In this document: positions 34,565-45,833 of the stretch, one piece after another
Numbering within the stretch: the first letter of the stretch is position 1
Layout: every line of letters starts with the position of its first letter
Source: Podospora bellae-mahoneyi
Lineage: Eukaryota > Ascomycota > Sordariomycetes > Sordariales > Podosporaceae
Direction of reading: 5' to 3'
NCBI RefSeq assembly: GCF_035222275.1
Contig: NC_085884.1
Location: 124,001-188,000, forward strand
Length of the DNA stretch: 64,000 nt
Position numbers and translations under genes: made by a program
Notes under the pieces: generated by a model
What the model saw: the letters and a program-made list of their open reading frames with translations, nothing else
What the model was told of the DNA's origin: nothing
Databases searched by the model: none

Positions 34565-37500
34565 ATGGGGACAGAGAACGACCTTGACGTCGAGGGCCAG
34601 ACGGAACCTCCTATACGTGGCCTAAAGAGTTCCAAAAACACTTCCGCTTCGGCGTCATCCCCCACCCTCGCCGGCACCGTCCGTACTGCCGGCACCGTCT
34701 CCGCTGATAGCACCCCGACTCTCCCGGGCTTCACCCCCGAGTCGGCTCATACCCTCACCGTCCCCGATGTCTCCTCTCTCCTCGAGACCGACAGCCAGTA
34801 TGTGTAGTTCCTGTTGTCTTGTGCTTCGCCCTTTTTTCTCCTCTCTCAAGGCCACTAACCCATACCCCCCAGAAATGGACTCGACAATACCGAGGCTGCC
34901 CGTCGCCTGCAGCAGTATGGCCCTAACAAGGTTGAGGGTGCTAAGGGGCTATCCCTGTGGACGATTCTCCTAAGACAGGTGTCCAATAGTTTGACACTTG
35001 TCCTCGTCATCACCATGATCCTCTCCTTTGCCATCGACGACCACATCGAGGGCGGCGTCATTGCCGCCGTCATTCTGCTGAACATCGTCGTTGGCTTTGT
35101 CCAGGATTACCGTGCCGAGCAGACCATTCAGGCTCTGTATGCCTTGTCTGCGCCCACGTGCAAGGTTGTCCGGTCCGGCCAGACCGAGTCTATCAAGGCC
35201 GAGCTTCTGGTCCCCGGCGACCTTGTCCGCCTCGGCGTTGGAGATGTCGTCCCGGCAGATCTGCGCCTCGTAAGCAGCATCAACTTGTCCACCGATGAGG
35301 CACTGTTGACGGGCGAATCTCTCCCCGTCAGCAAGCATGCCGAGCTCATCCTCAAGGACCGTGATGTTCCTCTTGGTGACCGCACCAACATGGTGTACTC
35401 GGCCAGCACTGTCACCCGCGGCCGCGCCATGGGTCTTGTTACTGCCACGGCCATGAACACAGAGGTCGGCAAGATTGCCGAGCTCCTTCGGACCACCAGG
35501 GGCAAGACTGTCGATGAGGACAGCAGCATGGTCAAGAAGATCTGGACGAAATTCCGGAACGGCTTGCGTGTTATCCTCGGCCTCGACGGCACCCCTCTCC
35601 AGGTCACGCTGAGCAAGTTTGCTCTTCTCCTTTTCGGTCTCGCCATCATGCTGGCCATCATTGTCTTCTCTGTCAGCAAGTTCAACATCGACGATGAGGT
35701 CCTCATCTACGGAATCTGCGTGGCTGTTGCCGTCATTCCCGAATCTCTCATTGCTGTGCTCACCATTGCCACGGCCCTCGGCACTCGTGCCATGGCCAAG
35801 GGCAATGTAGTGATTCGCAAGCTCGCCGCCCTCGAGGCCGTGGGCGGAGTGACCAACGTGTGCTCGGACAAGACGGGCACACTGACGCAGGGCAAGATGG
35901 TGGCCAAGAGCGTCTGGCTGGCTGACGGCACCGAGATCACCATTCAAAACACCAACCACCCCTTTGACCCCACGAGCGGAGACGTTCGCGTGGGTGACGT
36001 GGACTGGGTCCTCTCCGAGAAGGAGAGGAAGACGCCCGCTCAGCTTACCTCATTCCTCGAGACAGTCGCCCTGTGCAACAACTCGGCCGTCACCAAGGCG
36101 GACGCCGCTGGCCCCTACACGGCCATCGGTGAGCCCACCGAGATCGCGCTGCAGGTTCTTGCCATGAGATTCGACTCTGGCAAGCCTCAGCTCACGGCGG
36201 GGGGCAGCCACGGATTGTTGGCCGAGTACCCCTTCGACTCGTCGTGCAAGAGAATGACGGTCGTCTGCCGCGCCGACGGCTCAGACGACGCAGACAACGC
36301 CTCTGCATACGCTTACACCAAGGGTGCCATCGAGGCCATCCTGCCTCTGATGAACGCCTCGGACGCGCTCAAGGCCGAGATTGTCACCAGAGCCGAGGCT
36401 TTGGCAGCACTAGGTCTCCGTGTTCTCTGCGTCGCTCGGAAACCCGTCGACGCCTCGCTTTTCTCTGTCGAGCCCAAAGAGGGCTCGGAACAGAGCAACA
36501 ACGGCCTCCCCGAGAGAAACACGGTCGAGTGCGACCTTGTCTTCTTGGGCCTGGCTGGTCTCTATGATCCTCCTCGTGTCGAGTCGGCTGCCGCGGTGGC
36601 CAAGTGCAAGGAAGCAGGCATCACGGTCCACATGCTTACTGGCGATCACGTCAAGACCGCCACCGCCATCGCCTACGAGATCGGCATCTTGTCTCGGGAC
36701 CCTTCTGCGGCAGCTTCATCTCCCAACAGCATCATGGTTGCCAGCGCATTTGACGCCCTGAACGAAGCCGAAATCGACGCCATGCCTTCTTTGCCCCTGG
36801 TCCTTGCCAGATGCAGTCCTACCACCAAGGTCAGGATGGTGGAAGCCATGCATCGTCGCAAGGCCTTTTGTGTCATGACCGGTGATGGTGTCAACGACTC
36901 CCCCGCCCTCAAGATCAGTGATGTTGGCATTGCCATGGGTCTGAACGGCAGTGACGTGGCCAAGGAAGCGGCCGACATGGTTCTCACCGACGATAACTTT
37001 GCCAGTATCGTCACTGCCGTGGAGGAAGGCCGTCGTCTTTTTGACAATATTCAAAAGGTATTTCTCTCTGCTCATTCTCATCACTGGAAACATGCTGACG
37101 GTAGTAACCACAGTTCCTCCTCCATCTACTCATTTCCAACATCGCCCAGGTCATCCTACTTCTCATCGGTCTCGCCTTCAAAGACAACAAGGGCGTCTCC
37201 GTCTTCCCCTTGTCGCCGCTGGAAATCCTCTGGGCCAACCTCGTCACGTCTTCCTTCTTGGCCCTCGGCCTCGGCCTGGAAGATGCCCAGCCGGATGTCA
37301 TGCAGCGCCCGCCCCACGACCTGGCCGTCGGCATCTTCACCAAGGAGCTCATCATCGACAAGTTCGTCTACGGCACCGCCATGGGCGGGCTCTGTCTCGC
37401 AGCCTTCACCTCGGTGGCCTACGGCGTCTCTGGCCCCGACGGTCTGGGCGAGCTGTGCAACTCGGACTACTCGCCCGCTTGCGACCTTGCCTTTAGAGCC

Positions 37501-37875
37501 AGAGCCACCACCTTTGCCACCTTGACGTTCCTGCTGCTGGTCACTGCTTGGGAGTCGAAGCACTTCACCCGATCGCTCTTCAACATGCACCCAGAAAAGT
37601 ATTCCGGTCCGTTGTCGGTGTTCAAGACCATCTGGCAGAACAAGTTCCTGTTCGGAGCCGTGTCCGCTGGCTTCGTCATTTGCTTCCCGCTCGTCTACCT
37701 CCCCGTCGTGAACCGGACCGTGTTCAAGCACGAGGCCATCACTTGGGAGTGGGGCATCGTGGCTGCTTGTGTGGCGGCCTACATCTTGATTGTTGAGGCG
37801 TGGAAGGCTGGAAAGAGGAGGAGATCGGCGGGGGTGCGGAACAAGAAGGCCGTGGTTGGGGTTGAGGCTGCCTGA
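34565..37875 (+). CDS. ena1: P-type ATPase, ENA type (Na+/K+ efflux, type IID, 1059 aa)
   Basis: Three exons: 34565-34797, 34873-37057 and 37114-37875. It expels Na+ or K+ across the plasma membrane at alkaline pH or high salt. The Thr/Ser-rich N-tail precedes helix pairs beginning WTILLRQVSNSLTLVL. Hallmarks are TGES (dephosphorylation loop), AVAVIPESLIAVLTIATALG (helix 4, the ENA-type PESL), SDKTGTLTQGKM (phosphorylated Asp), FLGLAGLYDPPR, MLTGDHVKTA and TGDGVNDSPALKISDVGIAMG. The last exon supplies helices 5-10 (LLISNIAQVILLLIG, PLEILWANLV). Type IID is favoured over PMR1 or PMCA Ca2+ pumps because of the IPESL helix and the overall length. It looks fully intact. Confidence 0.94.
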
Positions 37876-38527
37876 GGTGGCTTATTTTGGTTGGGGGAAT
37901 GTGGCTGCTGATGCTGTATACCCATGCACGTTGAATGATGTTGGGTAACACGGGATGATTTACGAAATGTTGGTTGGATGACGATCATGACGGGAAAAAT
38001 CTCACGAGGCCTCTCCTGGTAACCAGTCCGGAGATATGTAACTGAGTGTGTTTGTGGCTTTTGGGCTGTGTTTGGGATCACCTCTTGTTGAGTTTGCAGC
38101 CAGAGGCTTGAAGGAGGTGTGGCGATAGTTTTTGTCTATTTTTTTTCTTCCATTTTTTTCTTCTTCGGAATCTGGTCTTTTTACATAGCCATGACCGCCT
38201 AACTCGGACACACTCTTTGCCTGACGCATTGTCAGAGCGTACTTGCGTCTTGTCTGCCTGCATACCCATCACACGCTGTGTGACCAAGTATCTCCAATAG
38301 CAATTACACGCTCAATTCAAAAGATCTACTAGCAGTACACTACCCGTATCTACGGTAGGTAGAGATCGACCACTCAAATCCCAGCACAGAAACTCCCAAA
38401 CAAGTACAAGGTGGTATAGAACAATGAAAACAGCAGTTCACTCCGGAATTTTTGATGCTCACTTGACAGTCCCAGCCCCATGCTGTTCAACCATTGACAT
38501 CCAACTAAGCAGCCTGCAGACACAGCG
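37876..38527. other. Convergent intergenic region
   Basis: The 3' flanks of the ENA ATPase (plus) and LaeA-like methyltransferase (minus) genes meet here. No gene supported. Confidence 0.5.
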
Positions 38528-40014
38528 CTAACCCCTCCGTCCATACACGACCCAGAAATTCCAATAAGCGTGCAACCTCCTATCCCTCAAATCTTTTCTG
38601 ACCGAGGCCATAAAGATCCTCACCTCATCCGCCGACCATCTAAGCACCCTGGTAAACAGAGCCAAGCTCATGCTCTCACACCCCCAGCTGAAATTCTCGT
38701 GGGCCCACTTCCCCAGCTCCTTGTGCTTTGGATCTCTAGGCCATGTGTTGATCGGCCACTTGACCTGCCTGGCCACAATGTCCACGTACCCTGCCTCGGC
38801 CATCATGTCCGGCACTCTGTTGATGGCGTCCAGGGGAAACCCAGCTTTGTTGGCGGCATCGTGCATCAGCTCGTGCCACTTCGCCAGGGGTGAGTCGGGA
38901 GGGAGGGTGCCGTCGTCGCAGCGGATGAAGAAGTCGATGTCATGAACCTCGGTGTAGCTGTTGGGGCCGGCAAGGAACTCGCGAGACTGGCGGAAGAATT
39001 TGGGCCAGTCCTGGAAGGCGCCGATCATGAGCTGGCAGTGGATGTAGTCGAAGCGCTGGGTGAAGTTCCACGGTTGCTCGAGGTCGTCGACTTCAAAGAT
39101 GAGGTTTGGGGGGACGCACTGAGGCTGCACCGGAGCAAGGTCAACGCCGAGCACCTCTGCTTCGGGATGCTCATCAGCTGAACATGGTGTCAGTACACTC
39201 AGTACACTGGTGTGCTCCGTAACGCAACATGAAGAAACGCACCGAACTCTATCGCCCAGATGCCTGTGCCACATCCCACATCCAGGGCCCGTTGAATGTT
39301 TTGAATAGGGGCAGTGCTGTGCTGCTTGTCCAGGGTGAGCCAGACCAAGTGACATTGGAAGTCTGTCGCAGCTGGGTTAGCCAACAGTGCCTGGTTTGCG
39401 GCCTGATGATATTCATACCCAATCGTTCTAGCTCTTGCTAGATGTGCGAGATCACAGTCAGCTTTGGTGTTTGCTTGTTCGAGACATGTTGGTTGGTGAC
39501 GGCAAAATCCTACCTCGTCCATTGGAAGGACATATTCTGAATTTGGTTAGCTGAACGATCAAGACGGTTCGGATGCACGTCACACTCACTCGCTTCCAGG
39601 TAACCCTGGTATTGCCTGCCATGTTCCTTAACCTGCAGGATCAATTCGTCGCGAAGAGAAGTGGTGGACGAGTGAAGACTGGCAATGGCGGAATCTCCGT
39701 CATCAAAAACGGAGTCAACCTCATCTGAGTCCTGTGCAGTTGGTTGCGTCAGCATCCCGTACCCCCCCCCCCCGAGCGCCTGATGGGATTACATCTGGTT
39801 GGAGCTCCTCTGCCTCGGCAATGGTGAGAACGGCGGCGGCGGCGGCGGTGCTCACGGGCGCATCGTCCCGAGCCGGTGGGAAGGTGGTTGCCGTTGGGCT
39901 CGAAGCCGATGATGGTTCTTTTGCGGGCCTGGTCGGGGCGGCGTCGGCACGTGGGGCGTGGTTTGTGTCGGGGGCCGTTGCTGTTAGCTTGTTGTTCTCC
40001 GCATCGCTGGCCAT
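38528..40014 (-). CDS. LaeA-like SAM-dependent methyltransferase (391 aa)
   Basis: Six exons inferred: 40014-39793, 39731-39590, 39536-39514, 39437-39419, 39362-39243 and 39177-38528. Two are tiny (23 and 19 nt); every junction is GT-AG and in frame, and only this combination joins the pieces into KYVLPMDE-QELERL-DFQCHLVWLTLDK, the pattern of LaeA-like proteins. An Ala/Pro-rich disordered N-terminus precedes DSVFDDGDSAIASLHSSTTS and the domain with SAM motif ALDVGCGTGIWA (residues 161-172), then GVDLAPVQP and NLIFEVDDLEQPW. Fungal relatives are regulators or tailoring methyltransferases of secondary metabolism. The first intron contains a G12 run. It is divergent from the P450 gene, 862 bp away. 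Confidence 0.85.
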
Positions 40015-40876
40015 TTTGCTGTTGAAGTGTACAAGGGTGTGCCCACCAGGCACGCAACACGCAGAAACACGATGGAGATGGTGGGAAAGCTGGAGCTGGA
40101 AGTCGGGAAGATCACAGAGAAGAGCAGCTCCGGCAGCGGGAAAAGAAGCCAGGCGTGTATGATGGCCAGGCGTGTGTCCCGAGACACTTTTCGCCTCCAG
40201 GACGGGCTGCTCGGACGGGCGACGCTTGTCTTGAAGCGGGAAGGGAACAGTGGGGAGGGAAGGACCCGAGGATCAGGCTTGATCAATAGCGGGGGGGGTT
40301 AGCGACTGGTACCCCCTGGTAGCGTGCTGCAGGCGTGTGTCTCGCTGTCGGGTGGAGATGCACAAAGGTCATGAACCAACTGCCCGGTGCAGTCTGCCCG
40401 TCCCAATGTCCGAATGGGGACAAGAGCCGCCCACAGCATCCCCGGGCCCTGTCTGTGCTCCGTGCCCAGCGGTGAGGATGGGGCCCAGATGGAGACGCAC
40501 ATTCCATGGAAGAGGGAGAGATAGAGGGGGAGGGTGAGGTGTGTGTTGCTGATTAGGTAGGAGGTGTTGTTGGTGGTGGACTGAGGGTAAGTATTGCTGA
40601 TGTGCATCTGCATTCATTCACCCATTCCCTCATTCCATCCATCTTATTAATTACTCTACCTACCTTCATACCTACCTTACCTGCTCCCATTCCCAAATCC
40701 CGTTCCCCAGGTAAATTAATAACTCGGCCTGCCTTGCCCTGCCCTGCCCTGCCTGCCCTGCCCTGCCCTGCCCTGCCCTGCCCTGCCCGCCAACCGCCTG
40801 GTCCTTGTACTCCTCAACGCATTTCGTTCAACAGAGCTGGGAACAGACGGCCCAGCCCACCTACCCAGCAGTACCT
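40015..40876. promoter_or_regulatory. Shared divergent promoter of LaeA-like and P450 genes
   Basis: An 862 bp region between divergent starts at 40014 and 40877. It contains a CCTGC pentanucleotide microsatellite at about 40728-40790 and CTACCT/TACCT repeats just before it. No gene supported. Confidence 0.45.
40728..40790. repeat. CCTGC pentanucleotide microsatellite
   Basis: About twelve imperfect CCTGC units, roughly 90 bp upstream of the P450 start codon, so probably in its leader or core promoter. Such arrays vary in length between strains. Confidence 0.85.
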
Positions 40877-42760
40877 ATGGCTCTCACCGACCACCCCGCA
40901 GCAGCGCTAATAGCACGCGCTCTTGAGGCCACTGGAGCAACTGCCGCGACTGTCCTTGTCGCTGTGGTGGCGCTGTTCGTCCTACCCACCATCATCCAGT
41001 GGTACCGTCTCTCACATGTTCCCGGGCCCAAGCTGGCCGCCATCTCCAAGTACTGGCAAGTCCGCGAGTCTATCAGGGGGACGCTTCCTCAGGTGCTCAA
41101 AGAGCTCAACGACAAACACGGTGCGTTGCAACCGTCTCACCACCTTACCAACCACAACCTGGAAGCACTTGCTGATTATCCTCACCATCACCTACAGGCC
41201 CGCTCGTGCGTATCGGGCCCAATGACCTCGTCACCAGTGACCCCGATGTGTTGCGCAAGATGATGGCCGTCAGGTCGCCTTACACCAGAGGACCGTGTAA
41301 GACTCCACCCAGCTCTTCTTCTCCCGCGGCTCAGACAAAAACGAACTGACCCATTTGCTTTTTTTTTATGCACGCCAGGGTATGAAGCTTGGCGCTTGAA
41401 TCCCACGAGAGACAATCTGTTTTCTATGCGCGATGAGGTCAGCCATACGGCCTTGCGCAACAAGATGGTTGCCGGTGTATGTCCCGTCTGGTGTTGCCCG
41501 TGAGATCCCCTACGATCCGATGCTGACGGTGCGGTTGGGTAGTACTCGGGCAAGGAAAATCTGTCCATGGAAAGTACCATCGAGACTGAGATTGCTCGTC
41601 TGATCGACCTCATTGAGAGAAAGTACATCTCCACCCCCAAAGACTATCGCCCCATGGACTTTGGTGAAAAGGCCCAGTATTTTACTCTCGATGTCATCAG
41701 CGACCTGGCCTTTGGTGAGCCCCTGGGCTATCTCGAAAAGGATGAGGATGTTTACGATTACATCAAGATCACCACGGCATCTATCCCGGCCATGTTGACC
41801 CTCGGAAGTATTCCTACACTGGCCAACATTATCCAGTCTCGCTTTCTTCGATGGTTGTTGCCCAAAGAGACCGACAAGATTGGCTTTGGTGCCTTTATCG
41901 GTGTGACCAACCATGCCGTGGCTGCTCGCTTCGCCCCGAATGCCGTCCCTCAGCAAGACATGCTTGGTTCTTTTATTCGGCACGGTTTGAACCTCGAAGA
42001 GGCCCAGGGCGAGGCCGTCTTGCAGATCGTGGCCGGGTCCGACACCTCTGCCTCCACCATCCGCGCTTTCATGCTCAACATTTGTACCCATCCACCGGTT
42101 TACCAGAAGCTCCAGCAAGAAATCGACGAGGCCGTTGCCAAGGGGATCATTTCCTCTCCCATCAAAGATGCCGAAGCACGGCAGCTTCCTTACCTCCAGG
42201 CGGTCATCAGAGAGGCCATCCGTATTCTCCCTCCTGCTGGTGGTGCTTTTTTCAAGCAGGTCCCTCCTGGTGGCGATGTCATCTGCGGCAAGTTTATCCC
42301 TGGTGGAACCCAAATAGGGTCTTCCCCGCTTGCCATTCACCACAGCAAGAATACATTTGGCGAGGATGCCGAAACATTTAGGCCGGAAAGGTGGTTGGAA
42401 GCGGATGAGGATCAGTTGGAAAAAATGAAGGCTACCGCAGATCTGGTCTTTCATTATGGAAAATGGCAGTGTCCCGGCAAGACTGTGGCGTTGATGGAGT
42501 TCAACAAGATTTTTGTCGAGGTACGTGCTTCTCGAAGGTTGGCCCATCCAAGATGGCCCGATGCTAACGTCAACTCAACAGTTGCTGAGACGATATGAGT
42601 GGTCCATCATCAATCCCTTCAATGCTGCCAGAGTTAACAACGCCGTATGCTTTCCCTGCCACCAAATAACTAGATCGCTTCCCTGAGAGCTGACAAAACT
42701 TGACAGGGCGTATGGATGTTTGACGATTTTTGGGTGCGCGTAACTCGACGCGGGCAGTAG
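40877..42760 (+). CDS. Cytochrome P450 monooxygenase, pisatin-demethylase-like (511 aa)
   Basis: Six exons: 40877-41120, 41198-41296, 41379-41476, 41543-42520, 42582-42644 and 42707-42760. It has an N-terminal membrane anchor (about residues 20-42), then the proline hinge HVPGPKLAAIS. I-helix oxygen motif VAGSDTSAS, ExxR in VIREAIRILPP, and FRPERWLE are all present. The heme loop reads FHYGKWQCPG with thiolate Cys457; the usual first glycine after F is His451, a departure from the FGxGxxxCxG consensus. The C-terminus WMFDDFWVRVTRRG recalls pisatin-demethylase-like (CYP57-type) families, whose natural substrates are mostly unknown. Flanked by a LaeA-like methyltransferase (divergent) and an aldo/keto reductase (convergent, 145 bp apart), it fits a tailoring enzyme. 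Confidence 0.9.
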
Positions 42761-42905
42761 TGGCTTATATGTTCAACTGTATTTGAATAGCGAGACGATA
42801 ATTGCGAGTTGAAATCGAATTGATAAAACTGACAATGACTACGTGTTCGACTAAGCTAACACTGAGCTGAGATGTTAACTTCCAAGAAAGGACCAAGCTC
42901 CTGAC

Positions 42906-44164
42906 TTATAGCTCAAGGGTGTCCTGATAGAGCTGCTCATCGGCTGCAAGCCCATCAAAAATGCCCGGAGAAATACGGTCCCCGCTGACGTCGGCGTTGT
43001 TGATGGTGGCCCTGATCTCCTTGACGTCCTCGTCCGAGAGCGTCACATTACAGGACGCCACGTTTTCGTCCAGATACTTGACCTTTTTGGTCCCCGGGAT
43101 AGGGATGATGTCGGACCCCTGCGCCATGAGCCACGCCAGTGCCAGTTGGCCAGTAGTACAGCCTATCTCCGCGGTCAGCCGTCCTTCTCTACAGGGCGAA
43201 TCTAATGAGAACGGGGAACCTACCCTTCCTCTTTGCAATCTCGCCCAGTTTCTCGACGACCTCAAGGTTCTTGGGAAAGTTCTCGGGGCTGAACCTCGGA
43301 ACCAGCCGGCGGAAATCATCCGCGGCGAAATCATCGACAGACTTGATCTGGCCCGTGAGGAAGCCCCTGCCCAGCGGCGAGTAAGCAAAGACCGTCACAC
43401 CAAGCTCACGACACGTGTCCAGCAGATGAGTCCCGGTCTCGTTCTCAATATCAAGCTGCCAGGGGTTGTATTCCACCTGAACAGCGTCGATCTGAACAAT
43501 CTTGGAAGCCCGGCGGAGGGTGTTGGAAGAGCATTCTGATATCCCGATTGCCCTGATCTTTCCTTGTCTATTTCCCTTTATCAGTACTTGCTTCGGAGAT
43601 GTCGGGCGTGGGTGGAAAGCGGATGGCTTACTCCTTCAACTCCTTCAACGCCTGCGCTGTCTTCTCGATGGGCGTCTTCCCATCCGTGCGGTGAATGTAA
43701 TACAAGTCAAGGTACTCCACGCCGAGCCTCTTCAGGCTCTTCTCGATGGACTGTCGGGCGTACTCGGGGGTGGAATCAATCACAAACTTGAACTCCCCTT
43801 TCTCATTTGTCCGGCCGCCGAGGGCGAACTTGGAGGCGAGGAAAATGTCCTCGCGGCGCTCGGGGTGGAGGGAAAACCACTTGCCGAGGAGTTCTTCGCA
43901 GTCTCCGTACACGTCGGCCGTGTCCCAGTTTGTGCAGCCGATGGACCAAGCATGGTCGAGGAAGGCAAGGCGAGATGATTCGTCTCTTCAGTAATGAGGT
44001 TGTCAAGTCAGAGTCAAGGAGGTGATAAGGGGGTGCGTAAGGTATTTAGGATCTCACCCTGGGTTTCCATAGGCGATGCTCAGGCCCATCAAGCCGAGCC
44101 CAATGGCTGGAATCTCAGGGCCGTTGCGGCCCAGTTTGCGAGTAGGAATGGTAACTGAAGACAT
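42906..44164 (-). CDS. Aldo/keto reductase (353 aa)
   Basis: Four exons: 44164-44058, 43985-43632, 43567-43224 and 43162-42906, all with GT-AG introns. A cytosolic NADPH-dependent reductase or dehydrogenase of the AKR superfamily, (beta/alpha)8 barrel. It starts MSSVTIPTRKLGRNGPEIPAI. The catalytic tetrad is visible: Asp57 and Tyr62 in WDTADVYG, Lys88 in LASKFAL and His134 in YYIHR. Cofactor-binding elements include FAYSPLGRGFLTG and PIPGTKKVKYLDEN. The substrate cannot be told. The gene is convergent with the P450 and may belong to the same small metabolic group. A TATA box lies about 100 bp upstream of the ATG. Confidence 0.93.
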
Positions 44165-44263
44165 GGTGTTTCAGAAAGTGCTTGTATGCCTAAGATTGGT
44201 GATTAAGGGTTGTGAAGACTGTGGTGCAGAAAAAGGTAGGTGTTGATTGCAGATCTTCTGGTC

Positions 44264-44271
44264 CTTATATA
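44264..44271 (-). promoter_or_regulatory. TATA box of the aldo/keto reductase gene
   Basis: TATATAAG on the minus strand about 100 bp upstream of the ATG at 44164. Confidence 0.6.
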
Positions 44272-44588
44272 CCTCCAACACCCATCCACAGCCACCGAAG
44301 TCGAGGTTATGAGCTAGACCAAATCCATACGGGGCTTCCAATGAAGTCCTTCCCGTTATAGGTTCATTGCATCATACATGGGCTCGACCCGGAGTTAAGA
44401 ACAATTTTGCTTACAAAATAGTGCATCCTCATAGCCCCATATACTGGATTATTTTGGCCACTGTCGCCGGAGTTTGGCGGCCGCGAATTTTGTGGGCGGG
44501 ATTTAACGCCGATGCTGCGGGCCGCGAAAGGTGGTAGCTGTACCCGGGTTTAATGCCGTCTTCTTCATGATTCTATGCCAAAGTACTA

Positions 44589-45460
44589 TCACAAATCATC
44601 ACCCTTTATTCCCTCAGGTAAAGGTTCTTGTCTCGTCCAAATATTCATTCCCACCTTTCCTCCCGAAAGCACAGGCAGCCCAGCATGGAGAGTCCTCTCA
44701 TCACCCCGCCCATCCGGCAGCAGATTCTCCCAGTAAATGGCATTGCCCTCAACAGGCCGGAACGTCACCCCGTTCTCCCACTCCTCATCGCAGTCTACGA
44801 TCCCCTCCTGGCACCACTTGTCGTTCGCAGGGGCGTCTAACCTTGGGAAGTTGGTTCCGCCACCCATGGTATCGTTGGCGACATGAACATAGGCGAAGAA
44901 AGAGCTGACCCTGTTTCCTCCGAGACCTTGGGTATGGGAAGGGGATGTGAACCAGTCGGTGTGAAAGTGGTAGCGTTCTGATGGGCCGTATTTGACCAGC
45001 TGGAGGGGTTCCAAGTGTGTCTCGGGTGTGTCGTAGCCCTGGAAGGCGAGGGCTCGGGATTCAATGCATCTCACTACCGCATCGCGGGGTGCAGTGGTGC
45101 TTTGTGATGTCCGGACGGAGAGATGGCTTTTGGAGTTGCCCCTCGTCACACCGGAACGGGTGAAGGTTTTTTCACTGTGGTCTGGTGAGTCTATGCTGTT
45201 TTTTTCTTCAAATAGGCCACATGTAAACACGCTTACGTCAGATTCAACAGGTGAGCACGTTCTGGCGGAGTGATGAAGTCTTTTATGTAGATGACCAATG
45301 GCGACTTTGAAACCATGAGCACTTTGTATGGCGGGTGTTCGCAGACATAGTTGTTGAGATCAATGGGCCTGTGGCTGTCATCTTCAGTGTTCGATGTACT
45401 CGCAGCGATGAGAGTAGATGCGCTGAGCGCTGTAAGTAGGAGCGACTTGAGCAGAGCCAT
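44589..45460 (-). CDS. Secretory-pathway prolyl 4-hydroxylase (2-oxoglutarate/Fe(II), 269 aa)
   Basis: Two exons, 45460-45237 and 45174-44589, joined by a GTAAGC-CAG intron. The signal peptide MALLKSLLLTALSASTLIAAS sends it into the secretory pathway. The catalytic double-stranded beta-helix has the iron triad His146/Asp148 (YHFHTDWF) and His238 (RTLHAGLPV), with Lys248 (SGGKVGMNIW) for the 2-oxoglutarate carboxylate. LVKYGPSERYHFHTDW and EGNAIYWENLLPDG match animal, plant and viral P4H domains. It should hydroxylate prolines in secreted or ER peptides; natural fungal substrates are not known to me. The C-terminal GDDL only weakly recalls an ER-retention tetrapeptide. It is head to head with the PDI-like gene, 373 bp between the start codons. 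Confidence 0.9.
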
Positions 45461-45833
45461 GATGTACTAGGTGTCTGGTTGGTGTTCAGTCCAGCCTTGA
45501 AAATAGATATTTTCAGATGGAAATGGGAATGACGTCTCTTAAAAGGGTCTACCCCTCAAAAACAGCTGTGCCGGAGATGGGCTGATGACTAGCAGACGTT
45601 TTGACATGATGAAACACACGGGTGTTGCGTTTGCAGCAGAATGATGCTGCGCAAAGCTTTCCTCTGTCACAGGCGGTCGATCTGTGCCCCATATCATGCA
45701 CCCCTGTGGAGAGCACTCCTTGTCGGCCCTCCAACTCAAATGAAGCTTTGATCCCGTATCCCAATTTCCTTTGTTTCTAAACACAGCCCGGTTATCTCAA
45801 AAATGAGAAAAAAGAATTAGTCCATGATCCATC
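45461..45833. promoter_or_regulatory. Bidirectional promoter between prolyl 4-hydroxylase and PDI-like genes
   Basis: Only 373 bp separate the two divergent start codons (45460 on minus, 45834 on plus), so both genes must share much of their regulatory sequence. No obvious TATA box is visible on either side. Confidence 0.6.

Noticed and set aside
34970-35959. Minus-strand open frame of 329 codons
   Set aside because: Antisense of the ENA-type ATPase.
41510-42547. Minus-strand open frame of 345 codons
   Set aside because: Antisense of the P450 main exon.
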